Source of the DNA: Flavobacteriales bacterium UBA5933
GTDB lineage: Bacteria; Bacteroidota; Bacteroidia; Flavobacteriales; Weeksellaceae
Length of the DNA stretch: 40,972 nucleotides
Assembly (NCBI GenBank): GCA_002430925.1
Contig: DJDD01000096.1
Coordinates: 1-40,972, forward strand
Reading direction: 5' to 3'
This document shows, piece by piece, positions 1 through 8,576 of the stretch (the stretch's first letter is position 1; each line of letters starts with the position of its first letter). The notes under the pieces were generated by a model, which had not been told where the DNA came from, did no database searches, and saw only the letters and a list, made by a program, of their open reading frames with translations. The translations under genes and the position numbers were made by a program.

Positions 1-190
1 TATCTTGCGCTTCATCTTTTAAATCCTTCGCTTTATCAGCTAAATCAGAAGTTTTTTCCTTCAAGTAATCAGATGCTTCAGAAGCTTTTTCTTTAATTGA
101 TGAACCTGCTTCTTCTAATTTATCTTGCGCAGCATCAATCGCGTTTTCAGTTTTTCCTAATAGTCGGTTAAAAAAGTCTTTAAGTCCCAT
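1..190 (-). CDS. Small Lys/Glu/Ala-rich helical protein (YtxH/LEA-like), 3' part cut off
   Basis: The minus strand opens with ATG at 188-190 and stays open to the window edge, giving 63 residues that begin MGLKDFFNRLLGKTEN. After this short amphipathic start, the protein is a run of Ala, Lys, Glu, Asp and Ser with the spacing of a long amphipathic helix (DAAQDKLEEAGSSIKEKASE). This composition resembles YtxH-like, LEA-like or CsbD-like stress proteins of Bacteroidota; no catalytic motif is visible and the function is not known. The C-terminus lies outside the window. It is divergent from the phosphodiesterase gene, with only 69 bp between the two starts, so the two promoters must share that space. 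Reading frame and start are convincing; the family name is an inference from composition. Confidence 0.7.
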   Translation of the reverse strand, partial: MGLKDFFNRLLGKTENAIDAAQDKLEEAGSSIKEKASEASDYLKEKTSDLADKAKDLKDEAQD

Positions 191-259
191 AATAATTTAT
201 TTATTGATTATATTCAGATTAAATTTACACCATAATTTATAATAAACTAATATAAAGTT

Positions 260-1150
260 ATGATTATTAAGCATTTTAGATTTTTTTATTTTTTATTTTG
301 TTTCTCAATTTTAATTTTTAGTTGTCAGCCTAAAAAAAGTACAATTGGAAATACTCAACAAAATAAATCTGAAGAAATAAACTTCAAATATCTGACCAAA
401 AATAAAAATTACGTTAGTGCTCATAGAGGAGGAAGTGGAATAGATGATTATCCTGAAAATTGTATTGAAACATTTAATCACCTATATAACAATGGAATAA
501 AAATATTTGAAATTGATATTGCAGAAACTAAAGATAAGAAACTTATTTTGATGCATGATAATTCTCTACAAAGAACTAGTACTGGAAAACAAGATGTTAA
601 TCAATTAAATTTAGATAATATTAAAAATTATTATCTTGTAGATGACTTTGGAAATACAACTCCATTTAAAATACCAACATTTGATGAAGCTTTAAAATGG
701 GGAAAAGAAAAGTCTATTTATTTTATGGTAGATATCAAAAAAGGTGTTGATTACAATGATATTGTTTCTTTAGTTAATAAGAATAAAATGCAAAATCAAG
801 TTGTTTTGGTTACTTATACAGTTGGTCAAGCAAAAAAATTGCACCAAATTGCACCAGATATTCTTTTGTCTGTTTCTATGAGAAATGAACATGAATTTGA
901 TGAGATGATGAACAGTGGAATTCCTACTGATAAAATGGTTGCATTTACTGGAACGAAGCGAAATAACAAATCATTTTTAGATAAAATTCATGACAAAAAT
1001 ATACTTGTAATATTCGGAACTTTAGGAAACTTAGACAAAAGTAATTCAGCAAAAAATGGTCAGTTGTATAGAGATTTAGAAAAAGATGGAGTTGATATCT
1101 TTGCAACTGACAGAGCAATTTTTGTTCATCAAACAATTAATAAAAATTAA
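260..1150 (+). CDS. Glycerophosphodiester phosphodiesterase family lipoprotein
   Basis: This 296-residue protein belongs to the GDPD family, which hydrolyses glycerophosphodiesters to an alcohol and glycerol-3-phosphate. A hydrophobic leader ending in LIFSC gives a lipobox with Cys22, so it is probably a lipoprotein facing the periplasm or outer membrane. The catalytic signature is complete: HRGG at 55-58, the acidic pair Glu84/Asp86 (metal binding), and HDNSLQRT at 99-106 with the second His; Glu66-Asn67 also fits the family. The substrate cannot be read from the sequence; phospholipid head-group diesters are the usual ones. The stop codon is immediately followed by the bshC ATG with no spacer, so the two are almost surely co-transcribed and may be translationally coupled. 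Confidence 0.88.
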   Translation: MIIKHFRFFYFLFCFSILIFSCQPKKSTIGNTQQNKSEEINFKYLTKNKNYVSAHRGGSGIDDYPENCIETFNHLYNNGIKIFEIDIAETKDKKLILMHDNSLQRTSTGKQDVNQLNLDNIKNYYLVDDFGNTTPFKIPTFDEALKWGKEKSIYFMVDIKKGVDYNDIVSLVNKNKMQNQVVLVTYTVGQAKKLHQIAPDILLSVSMRNEHEFDEMMNSGIPTDKMVAFTGTKRNNKSFLDKIHDKNILVIFGTLGNLDKSNSAKNGQLYRDLEKDGVDIFATDRAIFVHQTINKN

Positions 1151-2749
1151 ATGGAAACAATATCGTATAAAGATTCTAATTATTTTTCAAAATTGATGTT
1201 GAATTACATCAATGAGGATGAAAGTTTGAAAAATTTTTATCAACTTTTCCCTTCTAAAAATAATTATATTGAACAAGCTAAAAACAAGCTTGAAAACTAT
1301 AATCACCGTGAAATTTTAGTAAAACAAATTTCACAACAAATGCAAGAATTAGATTTATCTAAAAAACAACAGAAAAACCTAAAGAAGCTTGGTGAAAAAA
1401 ATACCGTTACCATTACAACAGGTCATCAATTAAACTTATTTACGGGTCCTATATTTTTCTTTTATAAAATTATGCAAGTTATTAAAGCTTGTAAAGAATT
1501 GAATAAAGAACAGGATGAAATAAATTATGTTCCTATTTTTTGGATGGCTACAGAAGATCATGACTTCGAAGAGATCAATCATTTTAAATACAATGAACGT
1601 ATTATTCATTGGTCGAAACCATATGGAGGTCCAGTTGGAAGATTATCTACAGATGGATTACAAGAAGTTTTTGATTACTTTTTAATGTTGATTCCTAATG
1701 GAAATAAAAAAGAGCAACTTAAAGAATTGATTGATCAATCTTATCTATCAAATGATAAATTGACTGATGCTACACGAAAATTAGTTCACTTATTATTTAA
1801 AGATTATGGTTTACTAATGATTGATGGGGATGATAAAGAATTGAAAAAAATAATGGTTCCTACTTTTGAGAAAGAGTTAATAGAATCAACATCTTATCAA
1901 CATGTAATTCTTCAAAATAAAAAACTTGAAGAATTAGGCTATTCTATACAAGTAAATCCAAGAGAAATTAATTTATTTTATTTTCCAAATGATAATTCTA
2001 GAGAACGAATTGTTGAACAAAATGGAAATTACTTTGTAAATAACACTTCTATTAAATTTTCTAAAGAAGAAATCATTAATGACTTACATGTAAACCCAGA
2101 AAAATTTAGTCCTAACGTAATTCTACGTCCATTATACCAAGAAACTATTTTACCGAATGTAGCTTATATCGGTGGTGGTGGAGAAATTGCTTATTGGTTT
2201 CAATTAAAAGAAATGTTTAAAAGTTTTGAAATAGATTTTCCGCTACTTGTACTTAGAAATTCTATGTTAATTAGAACTGAAAAGCAATTTGAAAAACAAC
2301 AAAAAATAGGTTTATCCAACGAAGAATTATTTTTAAACAGCTTAGATATAATAAAAAAAAGAGCTATTGATTCTTCTAAAATTGCACCTCAATTACCAGA
2401 ATTAGAAAAAGAATTGAAGAGCATTTTTGATAAATTGGAGAATTTAAGTGAATTAACTGAATCTTCTTTTGCTGACATGATACAGGCACAAAAAACGAAG
2501 CAATTAAAAGGTTTTGAAAAGGTAAAAAAGCGTTTAATACATGCTGAAGTAAAGAAAAATGAAGAATTATTAAATCGTATTGATTCATTATTAACTTGTT
2601 TATCTCAACAAAATGGATTGCAAGAACGTATTAAGAATTTTTCGGATTTTGATTATGTTAATTTACAGTATTTCATTGATTTTATATACGATAGCATTCA
2701 GCCATTTGCGTTTGAATTTATTATAAATACATTAGACGAAAAACCTTAA
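1151..2749 (+). CDS. bshC: Putative cysteine ligase BshC (bacillithiol synthesis)
   Basis: BshC is assigned to the last step of bacillithiol synthesis, adding cysteine to glucosaminyl-malate. The 532-residue length is normal for the family. Visible signatures are TGHQLNLFTGP at 90-100 (nucleotide-binding-like region), FWMATEDHDFEEIN at about 130-143, the GGPVGRL stretch near 158-164, and the NVAYIGGGGEIAYW block near 335-348. The C-terminal third (about 390-500) is Lys/Glu-rich and reads as the helical coiled-coil domain of the family. The gene starts directly after the stop of the phosphodiesterase gene. bshA and bshB are not in the window. Identity is confident; the biochemical role of the family rests on genetics in Firmicutes. 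Confidence 0.93.
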   Translation: METISYKDSNYFSKLMLNYINEDESLKNFYQLFPSKNNYIEQAKNKLENYNHREILVKQISQQMQELDLSKKQQKNLKKLGEKNTVTITTGHQLNLFTGPIFFFYKIMQVIKACKELNKEQDEINYVPIFWMATEDHDFEEINHFKYNERIIHWSKPYGGPVGRLSTDGLQEVFDYFLMLIPNGNKKEQLKELIDQSYLSNDKLTDATRKLVHLLFKDYGLLMIDGDDKELKKIMVPTFEKELIESTSYQHVILQNKKLEELGYSIQVNPREINLFYFPNDNSRERIVEQNGNYFVNNTSIKFSKEEIINDLHVNPEKFSPNVILRPLYQETILPNVAYIGGGGEIAYWFQLKEMFKSFEIDFPLLVLRNSMLIRTEKQFEKQQKIGLSNEELFLNSLDIIKKRAIDSSKIAPQLPELEKELKSIFDKLENLSELTESSFADMIQAQKTKQLKGFEKVKKRLIHAEVKKNEELLNRIDSLLTCLSQQNGLQERIKNFSDFDYVNLQYFIDFIYDSIQPFAFEFIINTLDEKP

Positions 2750-2764
2750 ACAAAACATATTTTG

Positions 2765-2772
2765 TATATTTG
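2765..2772 (+). promoter_or_regulatory. Bacteroidota -7 box for the LysM gene
   Basis: TATATTTG matches the TAnnTTTG -7 consensus of Bacteroidota sigma factors and lies 19 bp upstream of the LysM protein start. No clear -33 TTTG is present at the expected distance, so the call rests on the -7 box and the position in a 42-bp gap. Confidence 0.45.
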
Positions 2773-2791
2773 ATAACGAAAATTCATCTCA

Positions 2792-4642
2792 ATGAAAAAA
2801 ATATTAGCTTTATTATTATTTATAGGTTCTTCTGCTCTTTTTGCACAGCAAAGAACACATACTGTGAAAGCCAAAGAAACCGTTTATGGGATTTCTAAAC
2901 AATATGGTATTTCTCAAGAAGAATTATATAAAGCAAACCCTAAAATAGAAAAAAGTGGAATTCATCCTGGAGATTTAATTGTAATTCCATCTACAAATGC
3001 GACTGTTAATACAAATGATAACAGTAAAGTTATTGTAGATAACTCTACAAAATCAAATTCAGAAGATGATAATTATATTTATATAACTATTGCTCCGAAA
3101 GAAACAGTATATAATATTATTAAAAAATATAAAGTTTCTGAAGAAACATTAAAATCATTAAATCCACAAATTGGTCAAAAAGGATTAGAAGTTGGAGATA
3201 TTGTTCGAATTCCTAAAAACAATTCAAATCCATCTTCATCAATCCCTCAGGGCTCTCATCTCATCAAAAAAGGTGAAACTTTATATTCTTTATCAAAAGA
3301 TTTAAAAGTTAGTGTTGATGATCTATATGCAGAAAATCCTGATTTACAAAAAGGTGTAAAGGTAGGAATGGTAATTACTGTTCCTAAAAAATCGGGTTCT
3401 GTTGTAATTGAAGATAATTCTATTAATTATACTGTTCAAAATGGTGATTCTGTTTATAGTATTTTAGAAAAATACAATACTACTTTAGATGATTTGTTAC
3501 GATTAAATCCTGATTTAATTAATGGGTTAAAAAGTGGAATGATTCTTAAAATTCCTTTACAAAAAAATGCTAAAATTGTAAAATACAGTTCACCAGGTAA
3601 GTTGAAAAGAGCGAATGACAATGAAATAAATGTCGCAATCTTATTACCATTTGATGTAGCAAAAAATCCCCAATTAAAAAACTCTCAAGCTATGCAGTTT
3701 TTTATTGGCTCTAAGTTAGCATTAACTCGCTTAGCAAAAACAGGAAAAAATGTAAACGTTAAGGTTATTGATAGTAAGAATGGTAATTTACAAAATATTT
3801 TAGCTGGAAATGATTTTAGTAAAACTGATGCCGTAATTGGACCTTTAAACACATCTGATGTTACTGAAGTTTCGAATTTCTTTAGTAATTCAGGGATTAT
3901 GGTTATTTCTCCTTATGCGAATGATGATAGTTTAAATTCTTTTAATGATTTAATTATATCTAATCCTAAAGATGAAGTTGTTGCTGACCAAATCATTGAG
4001 GAAATTGGCAAAAATTTCGCAGGTGAGCAAGTGTATTTATTAACTGATAGAGATGATCAGGAACTTGCTAATTACACTAAAAAACAATTAGAAAAAGACT
4101 TGAAAGCTAATGTAGTTATTGTTGATAATGTTTCGAAAATTGTTCAACCTCATGATAGTGTAAATGGTGAAAATTATTTTACCCCTATAATTACAGTTCT
4201 TGTAGGAGATAATGATAATTTAGGAAAACAATATTTAGAAAAACTAAAAACGTTTGATAAAGACAACATCAAGGCTTATGGAATAAAATCTGTTTCTGTT
4301 TATGATGTATATAGTCCTGAAAATGCAAAAAATATTGACTCTTTTAGAAATTTTGGTTTTGTTTATAGTACAGCAAGATTAATAAATACAAGAGATCAAG
4401 AAGTACAAAATGTATTGAAAGATTTTAATGAAATTTATTGTGAATTTCCTACAAGATATGAACAATTGGGTTATGATGTAACTTACGACATTGTAAACCG
4501 TATGAACAATAAAGGAGATATTACAAATAATCTTTCATCAGAAACAATAGGTTTAGCTTCTAAATTTTCTTATAAAAAAATAAACGGAGGTAAAACATAC
4601 AGAAACGACACAAGTAGAATTGTTCGTTTACCTAAAAAATAA
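2792..4642 (+). CDS. Secreted LysM-repeat protein with a periplasmic-binding-protein-like domain
   Basis: This 616-residue protein starts with a signal peptide (MKKILALLLFIGSSALFAQ). Four LysM modules follow at roughly 22-68, 93-142, 154-198 and 211-257, each with the form x-V-K-x-x-E-T-x-Y-x-I ... NP ... G-x-x-I-x-I-P. LysM modules bind peptidoglycan or chitin-like glycans. The rest, about 275-600, looks like a type-1 periplasmic binding fold (INVAILLPF, then DAVIGPLNTSDVTEVSNFFSNSG and VISPYAND), as found in substrate-binding proteins of amino acid transporters and in LpoA-like regulators. In this phylum such fusions are conserved but poorly characterised. A cell-wall-anchored sensor or regulator of peptidoglycan synthesis is a reasonable inference, not shown. 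It has its own promoter box and ends at a strong hairpin. Confidence 0.85.
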   Translation: MKKILALLLFIGSSALFAQQRTHTVKAKETVYGISKQYGISQEELYKANPKIEKSGIHPGDLIVIPSTNATVNTNDNSKVIVDNSTKSNSEDDNYIYITIAPKETVYNIIKKYKVSEETLKSLNPQIGQKGLEVGDIVRIPKNNSNPSSSIPQGSHLIKKGETLYSLSKDLKVSVDDLYAENPDLQKGVKVGMVITVPKKSGSVVIEDNSINYTVQNGDSVYSILEKYNTTLDDLLRLNPDLINGLKSGMILKIPLQKNAKIVKYSSPGKLKRANDNEINVAILLPFDVAKNPQLKNSQAMQFFIGSKLALTRLAKTGKNVNVKVIDSKNGNLQNILAGNDFSKTDAVIGPLNTSDVTEVSNFFSNSGIMVISPYANDDSLNSFNDLIISNPKDEVVADQIIEEIGKNFAGEQVYLLTDRDDQELANYTKKQLEKDLKANVVIVDNVSKIVQPHDSVNGENYFTPIITVLVGDNDNLGKQYLEKLKTFDKDNIKAYGIKSVSVYDVYSPENAKNIDSFRNFGFVYSTARLINTRDQEVQNVLKDFNEIYCEFPTRYEQLGYDVTYDIVNRMNNKGDITNNLSSETIGLASKFSYKKINGGKTYRNDTSRIVRLPKK

Positions 4643-4665
4643 TCTTTAAGGATATAAAAAAATAC

Positions 4666-4701
4666 AAAAACGGGCTTTACAAATTTGTAAAGCCCGTTTT
4701 T
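4666..4701. terminator. Perfect 36-bp palindrome, bidirectional terminator
   Basis: AAAAACGGGCTTTACAAA is followed at once by its exact reverse complement, giving an 18-bp stem with a GC-rich core and a U-run on either strand. It is placed 24 bp after the LysM gene. It also faces thiL on the other strand, though thiL ends more than 300 bp away. Confidence 0.85.
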
Positions 4702-4807
4702 ATATTTAGTAAGTTTTAAAATAAATTAATCGTGAAACTTATTACGCTATTTTTTAAATTATCTCTATGATGCCTTTAGCATATAATTTATTATTAATCT
4801 GTCTTTT

Positions 4808-4952
4808 GCAATAGTGATTGAAGCAACATCCTTTTTTGATTGGATACATTTCTACAGATTATTGCATTTCGACTTAGTCATTTATCGAATTCGAACTGCA
4901 ATGACCAATCAAAAAAGATATAGCGAGAAAGCACGCCCGAAGGGATTGCCCT
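4808..4952 (+). repeat. Dispersed structured element, copy A
   Basis: First of six copies of an intergenic element. Terminal helix GCAAT (4808-4812) with ATTGC (4945-4949). Central arm CTTTTTTGATTGG (4831-4843) pairs perfectly with CCAATCAAAAAAG (4905-4917). Small stem CCC-GAA-GGG at 4936-4944 abuts the terminal helix. This is the longest copy: the central arm carries an extra hairpin (ATTGCATTTCGA at 4861-4872 against TCGAACTGCAAT at 4891-4902). It lies between the convergent LysM gene and thiL, 66 bp from the thiL stop. Length, ends and helices are seen directly; function is unknown. Confidence 0.85.
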
Positions 4953-5018
4953 AAAAATAAATATAATTTATAGAATGCTTAAATAACTTTATTAAAAATG
5001 CTATCTACTGCTAAAAAA

Positions 5019-6077
5019 TTAATTTTCTTCTTCTGTTTTAATTCCCCAACCTTGTGCCGTAAGAGGAACCATTTGTTCACTTCCTGTTGTTATTAAATAG
5101 TTTTCTTCATTTTTACCCGTAACGTGTCCAATAACAGTTAAATTAGGGTTCCCTTTTATTTTATCAAAATCATTTTGGTTGATTGTGAATAATAATTCAT
5201 AATCTTCACCACCACTTAATGCACAAGTTATAGGATTAATTTTAAATTCTTCAGCTCCTTTTATAACTGTTGAATCTAAAGGTATTTTTTCTTCGTAAAT
5301 ATTAAAGCCATATCCGCTTTCTTTTGATAAATGAATAATCTCTGAAGATAATCCGTCTGAGATATCAATCATAGAAGTTGGTTTTACTTTTAATTCTTTT
5401 AATAAATTAACAATATCTAAACGAGCTTCTGGCTTTAATTGACGTTCTATTAAGTAAGAATATTGCTCAAAATCTGGTTGATTATTAGGATTAACTTTAC
5501 TTACTTGTGCTTCTCTTTCTAAGACTTGTAATCCAAGAAAAGAAGCTCCTAAATCTCCAGATAAAACGATTAAATCATTTTCTTGTGCTCCATTTCTATA
5601 TGTAATATCTTTATCTGATGCAGAACCAATAGCTGTAAGACTAATTACTAAACCACTTACAGAAGAAGTTGTATCTCCACCAACAATATCAATATTATAT
5701 TTGTCGCACGCATATTTCATCCCGTTGTAAATTTCATCTACCGCTTCTATTGTAAATCTGTTAGATAGAGCAATAGATACAAGTAATTGTTTTGGAATAG
5801 CATTCATTGCTAAAATATCACTTATTGCAGTTACAACAGCTTTATAACCTAAATGTCTTAAAGGCATATATGCCCAACTAAAATTAACCCCTTCTACAAG
5901 CATATCTGTAGAAACTACGGTTCTTTCTTTTTTATAATCAATAACAGCAGCATCATCTCCAATTCCTTTTATAGAACTTTCTAATTTTATAGGAAATCCT
6001 TCTTTGATTTGATTGATTAATCCAAATTCTCCTATTTCTGCTAAACTTGTTTTTGAAACATTTTTATCTTCTAACAT
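5019..6077 (-). CDS. thiL: Thiamine-monophosphate kinase
   Basis: ThiL phosphorylates thiamine monophosphate with ATP to give the cofactor thiamine diphosphate. The 352-residue protein has the family motifs in order: GIGDDAAVI at 38-46, STDMLVEGVNF at 56-66 (metal/phosphate binding), VGGDTTSS at 132-139, MIDISDGLSSE at 236-246, and the C-terminal SGGEDYELLF at 288-297. This is the PurM/AIR-synthetase-like fold. No other thiamine genes lie nearby, which is common for thiL in Bacteroidota. It stands alone, divergent from the first universal stress gene. Confidence 0.95.
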   Translation of the reverse strand: MLEDKNVSKTSLAEIGEFGLINQIKEGFPIKLESSIKGIGDDAAVIDYKKERTVVSTDMLVEGVNFSWAYMPLRHLGYKAVVTAISDILAMNAIPKQLLVSIALSNRFTIEAVDEIYNGMKYACDKYNIDIVGGDTTSSVSGLVISLTAIGSASDKDITYRNGAQENDLIVLSGDLGASFLGLQVLEREAQVSKVNPNNQPDFEQYSYLIERQLKPEARLDIVNLLKELKVKPTSMIDISDGLSSEIIHLSKESGYGFNIYEEKIPLDSTVIKGAEEFKINPITCALSGGEDYELLFTINQNDFDKIKGNPNLTVIGHVTGKNEENYLITTGSEQMVPLTAQGWGIKTEEEN

Positions 6078-6143
6078 CTATTTATTTTATTGATTAAAAA
6101 ATTAAAGACTTAAATTCTATATTCTAGAAATTAATATTTTTTA

Positions 6144-6151
6144 CAAATTTA
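6144..6151 (-). promoter_or_regulatory. Possible -7 box for thiL
   Basis: On the minus strand TAAATTTG matches TAnnTTTG and lies about 66 bp upstream of the thiL start. There is no clear -33 partner and the surroundings are AT-rich, so it may be chance. Confidence 0.3.
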
Positions 6152-6276
6152 CTAATAAGAATTCAGAAGATAAATATAAAGAACGAATGTGCTAAAAATC
6201 AGACATAAAAAAGAAAATATTTCTTATCTGATATGATATATTTCTTATCTTTATAAGAGAACTATAAAAGAATATT

Positions 6277-7104
6277 ATGAAAAAAATATTATTTCCGACC
6301 GATTTTTCTGAAACTGCAAATAATGCATTTTTATACGCATTAAATTTAGCAGAAAATCAGAATGCTGAATTATATGTTTTACACGCATTTCAATATCCAA
6401 TGATAAATGGAGGTATTGATGCCGTTGTTTTACAAAATGTTTATGACACCATTGAACTTGGAAATTTTGAAAATCTTAAAGACCATATTCCTTTTCTAAG
6501 AAAAATAGCAGAAGAAAATGGTTTTAAAAATGTAAATATTAAATTTTTCATTAAAGAAGGTATGATTTCTTTTGTTTTACCAAATTTTATTGAAGAAGAA
6601 AAAGTTGACTTTGTTGTAATGGGAACAAATGGTAATTCTGGTATTGATAAATTCCTTTTTGGTTCTAATACTATGAGCGCTATCAAAAATTTAAAAATCC
6701 CTGTATTAAGCATTCCTAATGGATATAAATATTCTGGAATAAAAAATATTGGTTTTACTACAATTTTTGAAGAAAAAGATAGAAAAGCTTTAGATTATTT
6801 AGTTGATGTGGCTTTTAGATATAATGCTAAATTACATTGTTTAAATATATCTAAAGATGAAAACTATGATGTTTCATCGCTTAATCATTGGAAGGATTAT
6901 TATAAAGATGATCCTGTTGATTTTTCTATCTATTCAGCCGAAGATTATATGGATGGTGTTATAGAATTCATAAAGGATGAAAAAATTGATTTACTAGCTG
7001 TGGTTAGCCGAGACAAATCTTTTCTTGAAAAAATATTTTCTCCGAGCTTTACTAAAAAAATCTTCTCTCAAAACATAATACCTTTATTTGTAATACATGA
7101 ATAA
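6277..7104 (+). CDS. Universal stress protein, tandem UspA domains (first paralogue)
   Basis: This 275-residue protein carries two UspA domains, about 1-143 and 150-275. The first begins MKKILFPTDFSETANNAF and holds the ATP-binding signature G-x2-G-x9-G-S/T as GTNGNSGIDKFLFGSN at 116-131. The second domain lacks it (AVVSRDKSFLEKIFSPSF), so only the first half is expected to bind nucleotide. Universal stress proteins are cytoplasmic and help survival under starvation or oxidative stress; the exact partner is unknown. A close paralogue follows 109 bp downstream, so this is a tandem duplication. The start ATG begins the conserved MKKILFPTDF opening, which fixes it. Confidence 0.92.
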   Translation: MKKILFPTDFSETANNAFLYALNLAENQNAELYVLHAFQYPMINGGIDAVVLQNVYDTIELGNFENLKDHIPFLRKIAEENGFKNVNIKFFIKEGMISFVLPNFIEEEKVDFVVMGTNGNSGIDKFLFGSNTMSAIKNLKIPVLSIPNGYKYSGIKNIGFTTIFEEKDRKALDYLVDVAFRYNAKLHCLNISKDENYDVSSLNHWKDYYKDDPVDFSIYSAEDYMDGVIEFIKDEKIDLLAVVSRDKSFLEKIFSPSFTKKIFSQNIIPLFVIHE

Positions 7105-7124
7105 ATTAAACTATTAATATAGAA

Positions 7125-7163
7125 AATAAAGGGGTTTATGAAGCAATTCTAAATCCCTTTATT
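7125..7163 (+). terminator. Hairpin between the two universal stress genes
   Basis: AATAAAGGGGTTTA (7125-7138) pairs with TAAATCCCTTTATT (7150-7163) with a single G-U pair. No clean T-run follows, so this may be a weak terminator or an mRNA-processing hairpin that separates expression of the two paralogues. Confidence 0.5.
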
Positions 7164-7213
7164 GAATTATAAAAATATTTTTTTGTACCTTAATACTCTA
7201 AAAATCTAATAAC

Positions 7214-8050
7214 ATGAAAAAAATATTATTTCCAACAGATTTTTCTGATAGTGCTAAAAATGCATTTTTATATGCATTAAACTTAGCAAAAACTTTAAAA
7301 GCAGAAGTAATTGTCTTGCATGTTTATGACCTTCCTATGATAACTGGTAGTATAAATGCTGGAGTTATACAAAATGTATATGAAACGATTGAAACAGGAA
7401 GTTTTGAAAACTTTAAAGATAATATACCTCATCTAAAAGAGATAGCAAAAGAAAATAATTTAAGTGAAATTCCTATAAAGTATATTTTAGAAGAAGGTAA
7501 TTTTTTATACAATTTAAAAAATTTAACGGAAGAAGAAGAAATAGACTTTGTTGTTATGGGAACGGAGGGTAATTCTGGCTTACAAAAATTATTATTTGGC
7601 TCAAATACTATTAATGCTATTACATCACTTAAAATTCCTGTTTTAAGTGTACCACAAGATATATCTTTCAAAAGTTATGATAATATAGGTTTTACAACCA
7701 TATTTGAAGATAGAGATAAAGAAGCTTTAAAATATCTTATAAAAATGGCTAATAGACATAAAGCCAAAATTCACTGTATGCATGTTTCAAAAGATGGGAA
7801 CTATGATGATAAAGCTTTAAAGGAATGGAAAATTCAATTTGCAAATGAACCTATCATTTTCGAGATAATTATTGATCCAGATCCAGTAAATGCTGTAATT
7901 AATGCAATACAAGAAAAACAACTTGATTTATTAACTGTTGTTCGAAGAAATAAAGGTTTCTTAGATAAAATATTTTCTCCTAGTTTCACAAAAACTTTTG
8001 TTAACAAAAACATTGTTCCATTATTCGTTTTCCAAGAACAGGATAGTTAA
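7214..8050 (+). CDS. Universal stress protein, tandem UspA domains (second paralogue)
   Basis: This 278-residue protein is a clear paralogue of the gene upstream: same opening (MKKILFPTDFSDSAKNAF), same two-domain layout, and the same nucleotide-binding signature GTEGNSGLQKLLFGSN at 116-131 in the first domain only. The second domain again ends in a KIFSPSFTK block. The two proteins differ throughout, so the duplication is not recent. Separate expression is possible because a hairpin and about 50 bp of AT-rich DNA lie between them. A role in stress survival is a family-level statement; nothing in the sequence shows the specific trigger. Confidence 0.92.
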   Translation: MKKILFPTDFSDSAKNAFLYALNLAKTLKAEVIVLHVYDLPMITGSINAGVIQNVYETIETGSFENFKDNIPHLKEIAKENNLSEIPIKYILEEGNFLYNLKNLTEEEEIDFVVMGTEGNSGLQKLLFGSNTINAITSLKIPVLSVPQDISFKSYDNIGFTTIFEDRDKEALKYLIKMANRHKAKIHCMHVSKDGNYDDKALKEWKIQFANEPIIFEIIIDPDPVNAVINAIQEKQLDLLTVVRRNKGFLDKIFSPSFTKTFVNKNIVPLFVFQEQDS

Positions 8051-8576
8051 ATAAATCTTAAAGAAATAAAATTTTTATAAAGTTATTTTTAGTTGATGAT
8101 AATTATTTAAGAAGCTTTTATTAAAATATAGATGAGCTGATTAAATATAATTAACTAAAAATAACTTTTCATTTATAAAAAAATTCTAATAGATCAATTA
8201 TCTTAAAATTTAGATTTCATTTTAGATTTCTTTATAACTGAAAAAAAAAAATACATCACTGCTTAAGGCAAAATCATTCCTATTATTCACATTTTTTAGA
8301 ATAAAAATTGAATATTTTTTAGTTCATTTTATAACTATTTACAAATATTGCGTTTTTTATAATATAAAAAAATTAACATAAAATTGATTTTTATTTTATT
8401 AATTTTTGTTAAAAACATAATAAATATCATTTTTTAAGTATTTAAAATTAAAAATTAAATAAAAAAAAGCAAAATAAACTTTATTTAAAAATTTAATTAT
8501 TATTCCTTTTTTTACTTTTCTTAATAAAAAATTATGCTCAGATTTGCTTCCCTATTTTATAAAAATAAATAAGATT
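8051..8576. other. Gene-free AT-rich leader upstream of susC
   Basis: These 526 bp hold no credible gene. They contain the 16-bp inverted repeat described separately and long A/T runs. The susC promoter must be here, but no convincing TAnnTTTG box stands out. A long leader is usual for SusC genes and could hold regulatory sites that cannot be named from the sequence. Confidence 0.6.
8079..8168. repeat. Inverted repeat with 16-bp perfect arms after the second usp gene
   Basis: AAAGTTATTTTTAGTT (8079-8094) has its exact reverse complement at 8153-8168, 58 bp away. Flanks outside the arms also partly match (AATTTTTATAA against TTATAAAAAAATT), so a longer imperfect hairpin can form. It begins 28 bp after the usp stop. 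It could be an unusual terminator or a degenerate miniature element. Confidence 0.6.

Noticed and set aside
8544..8576. N-terminal extension of SusC from a TTG start
   Set aside because: The extension would put 11 extra residues before a clean signal peptide beginning at the ATG at 8577.
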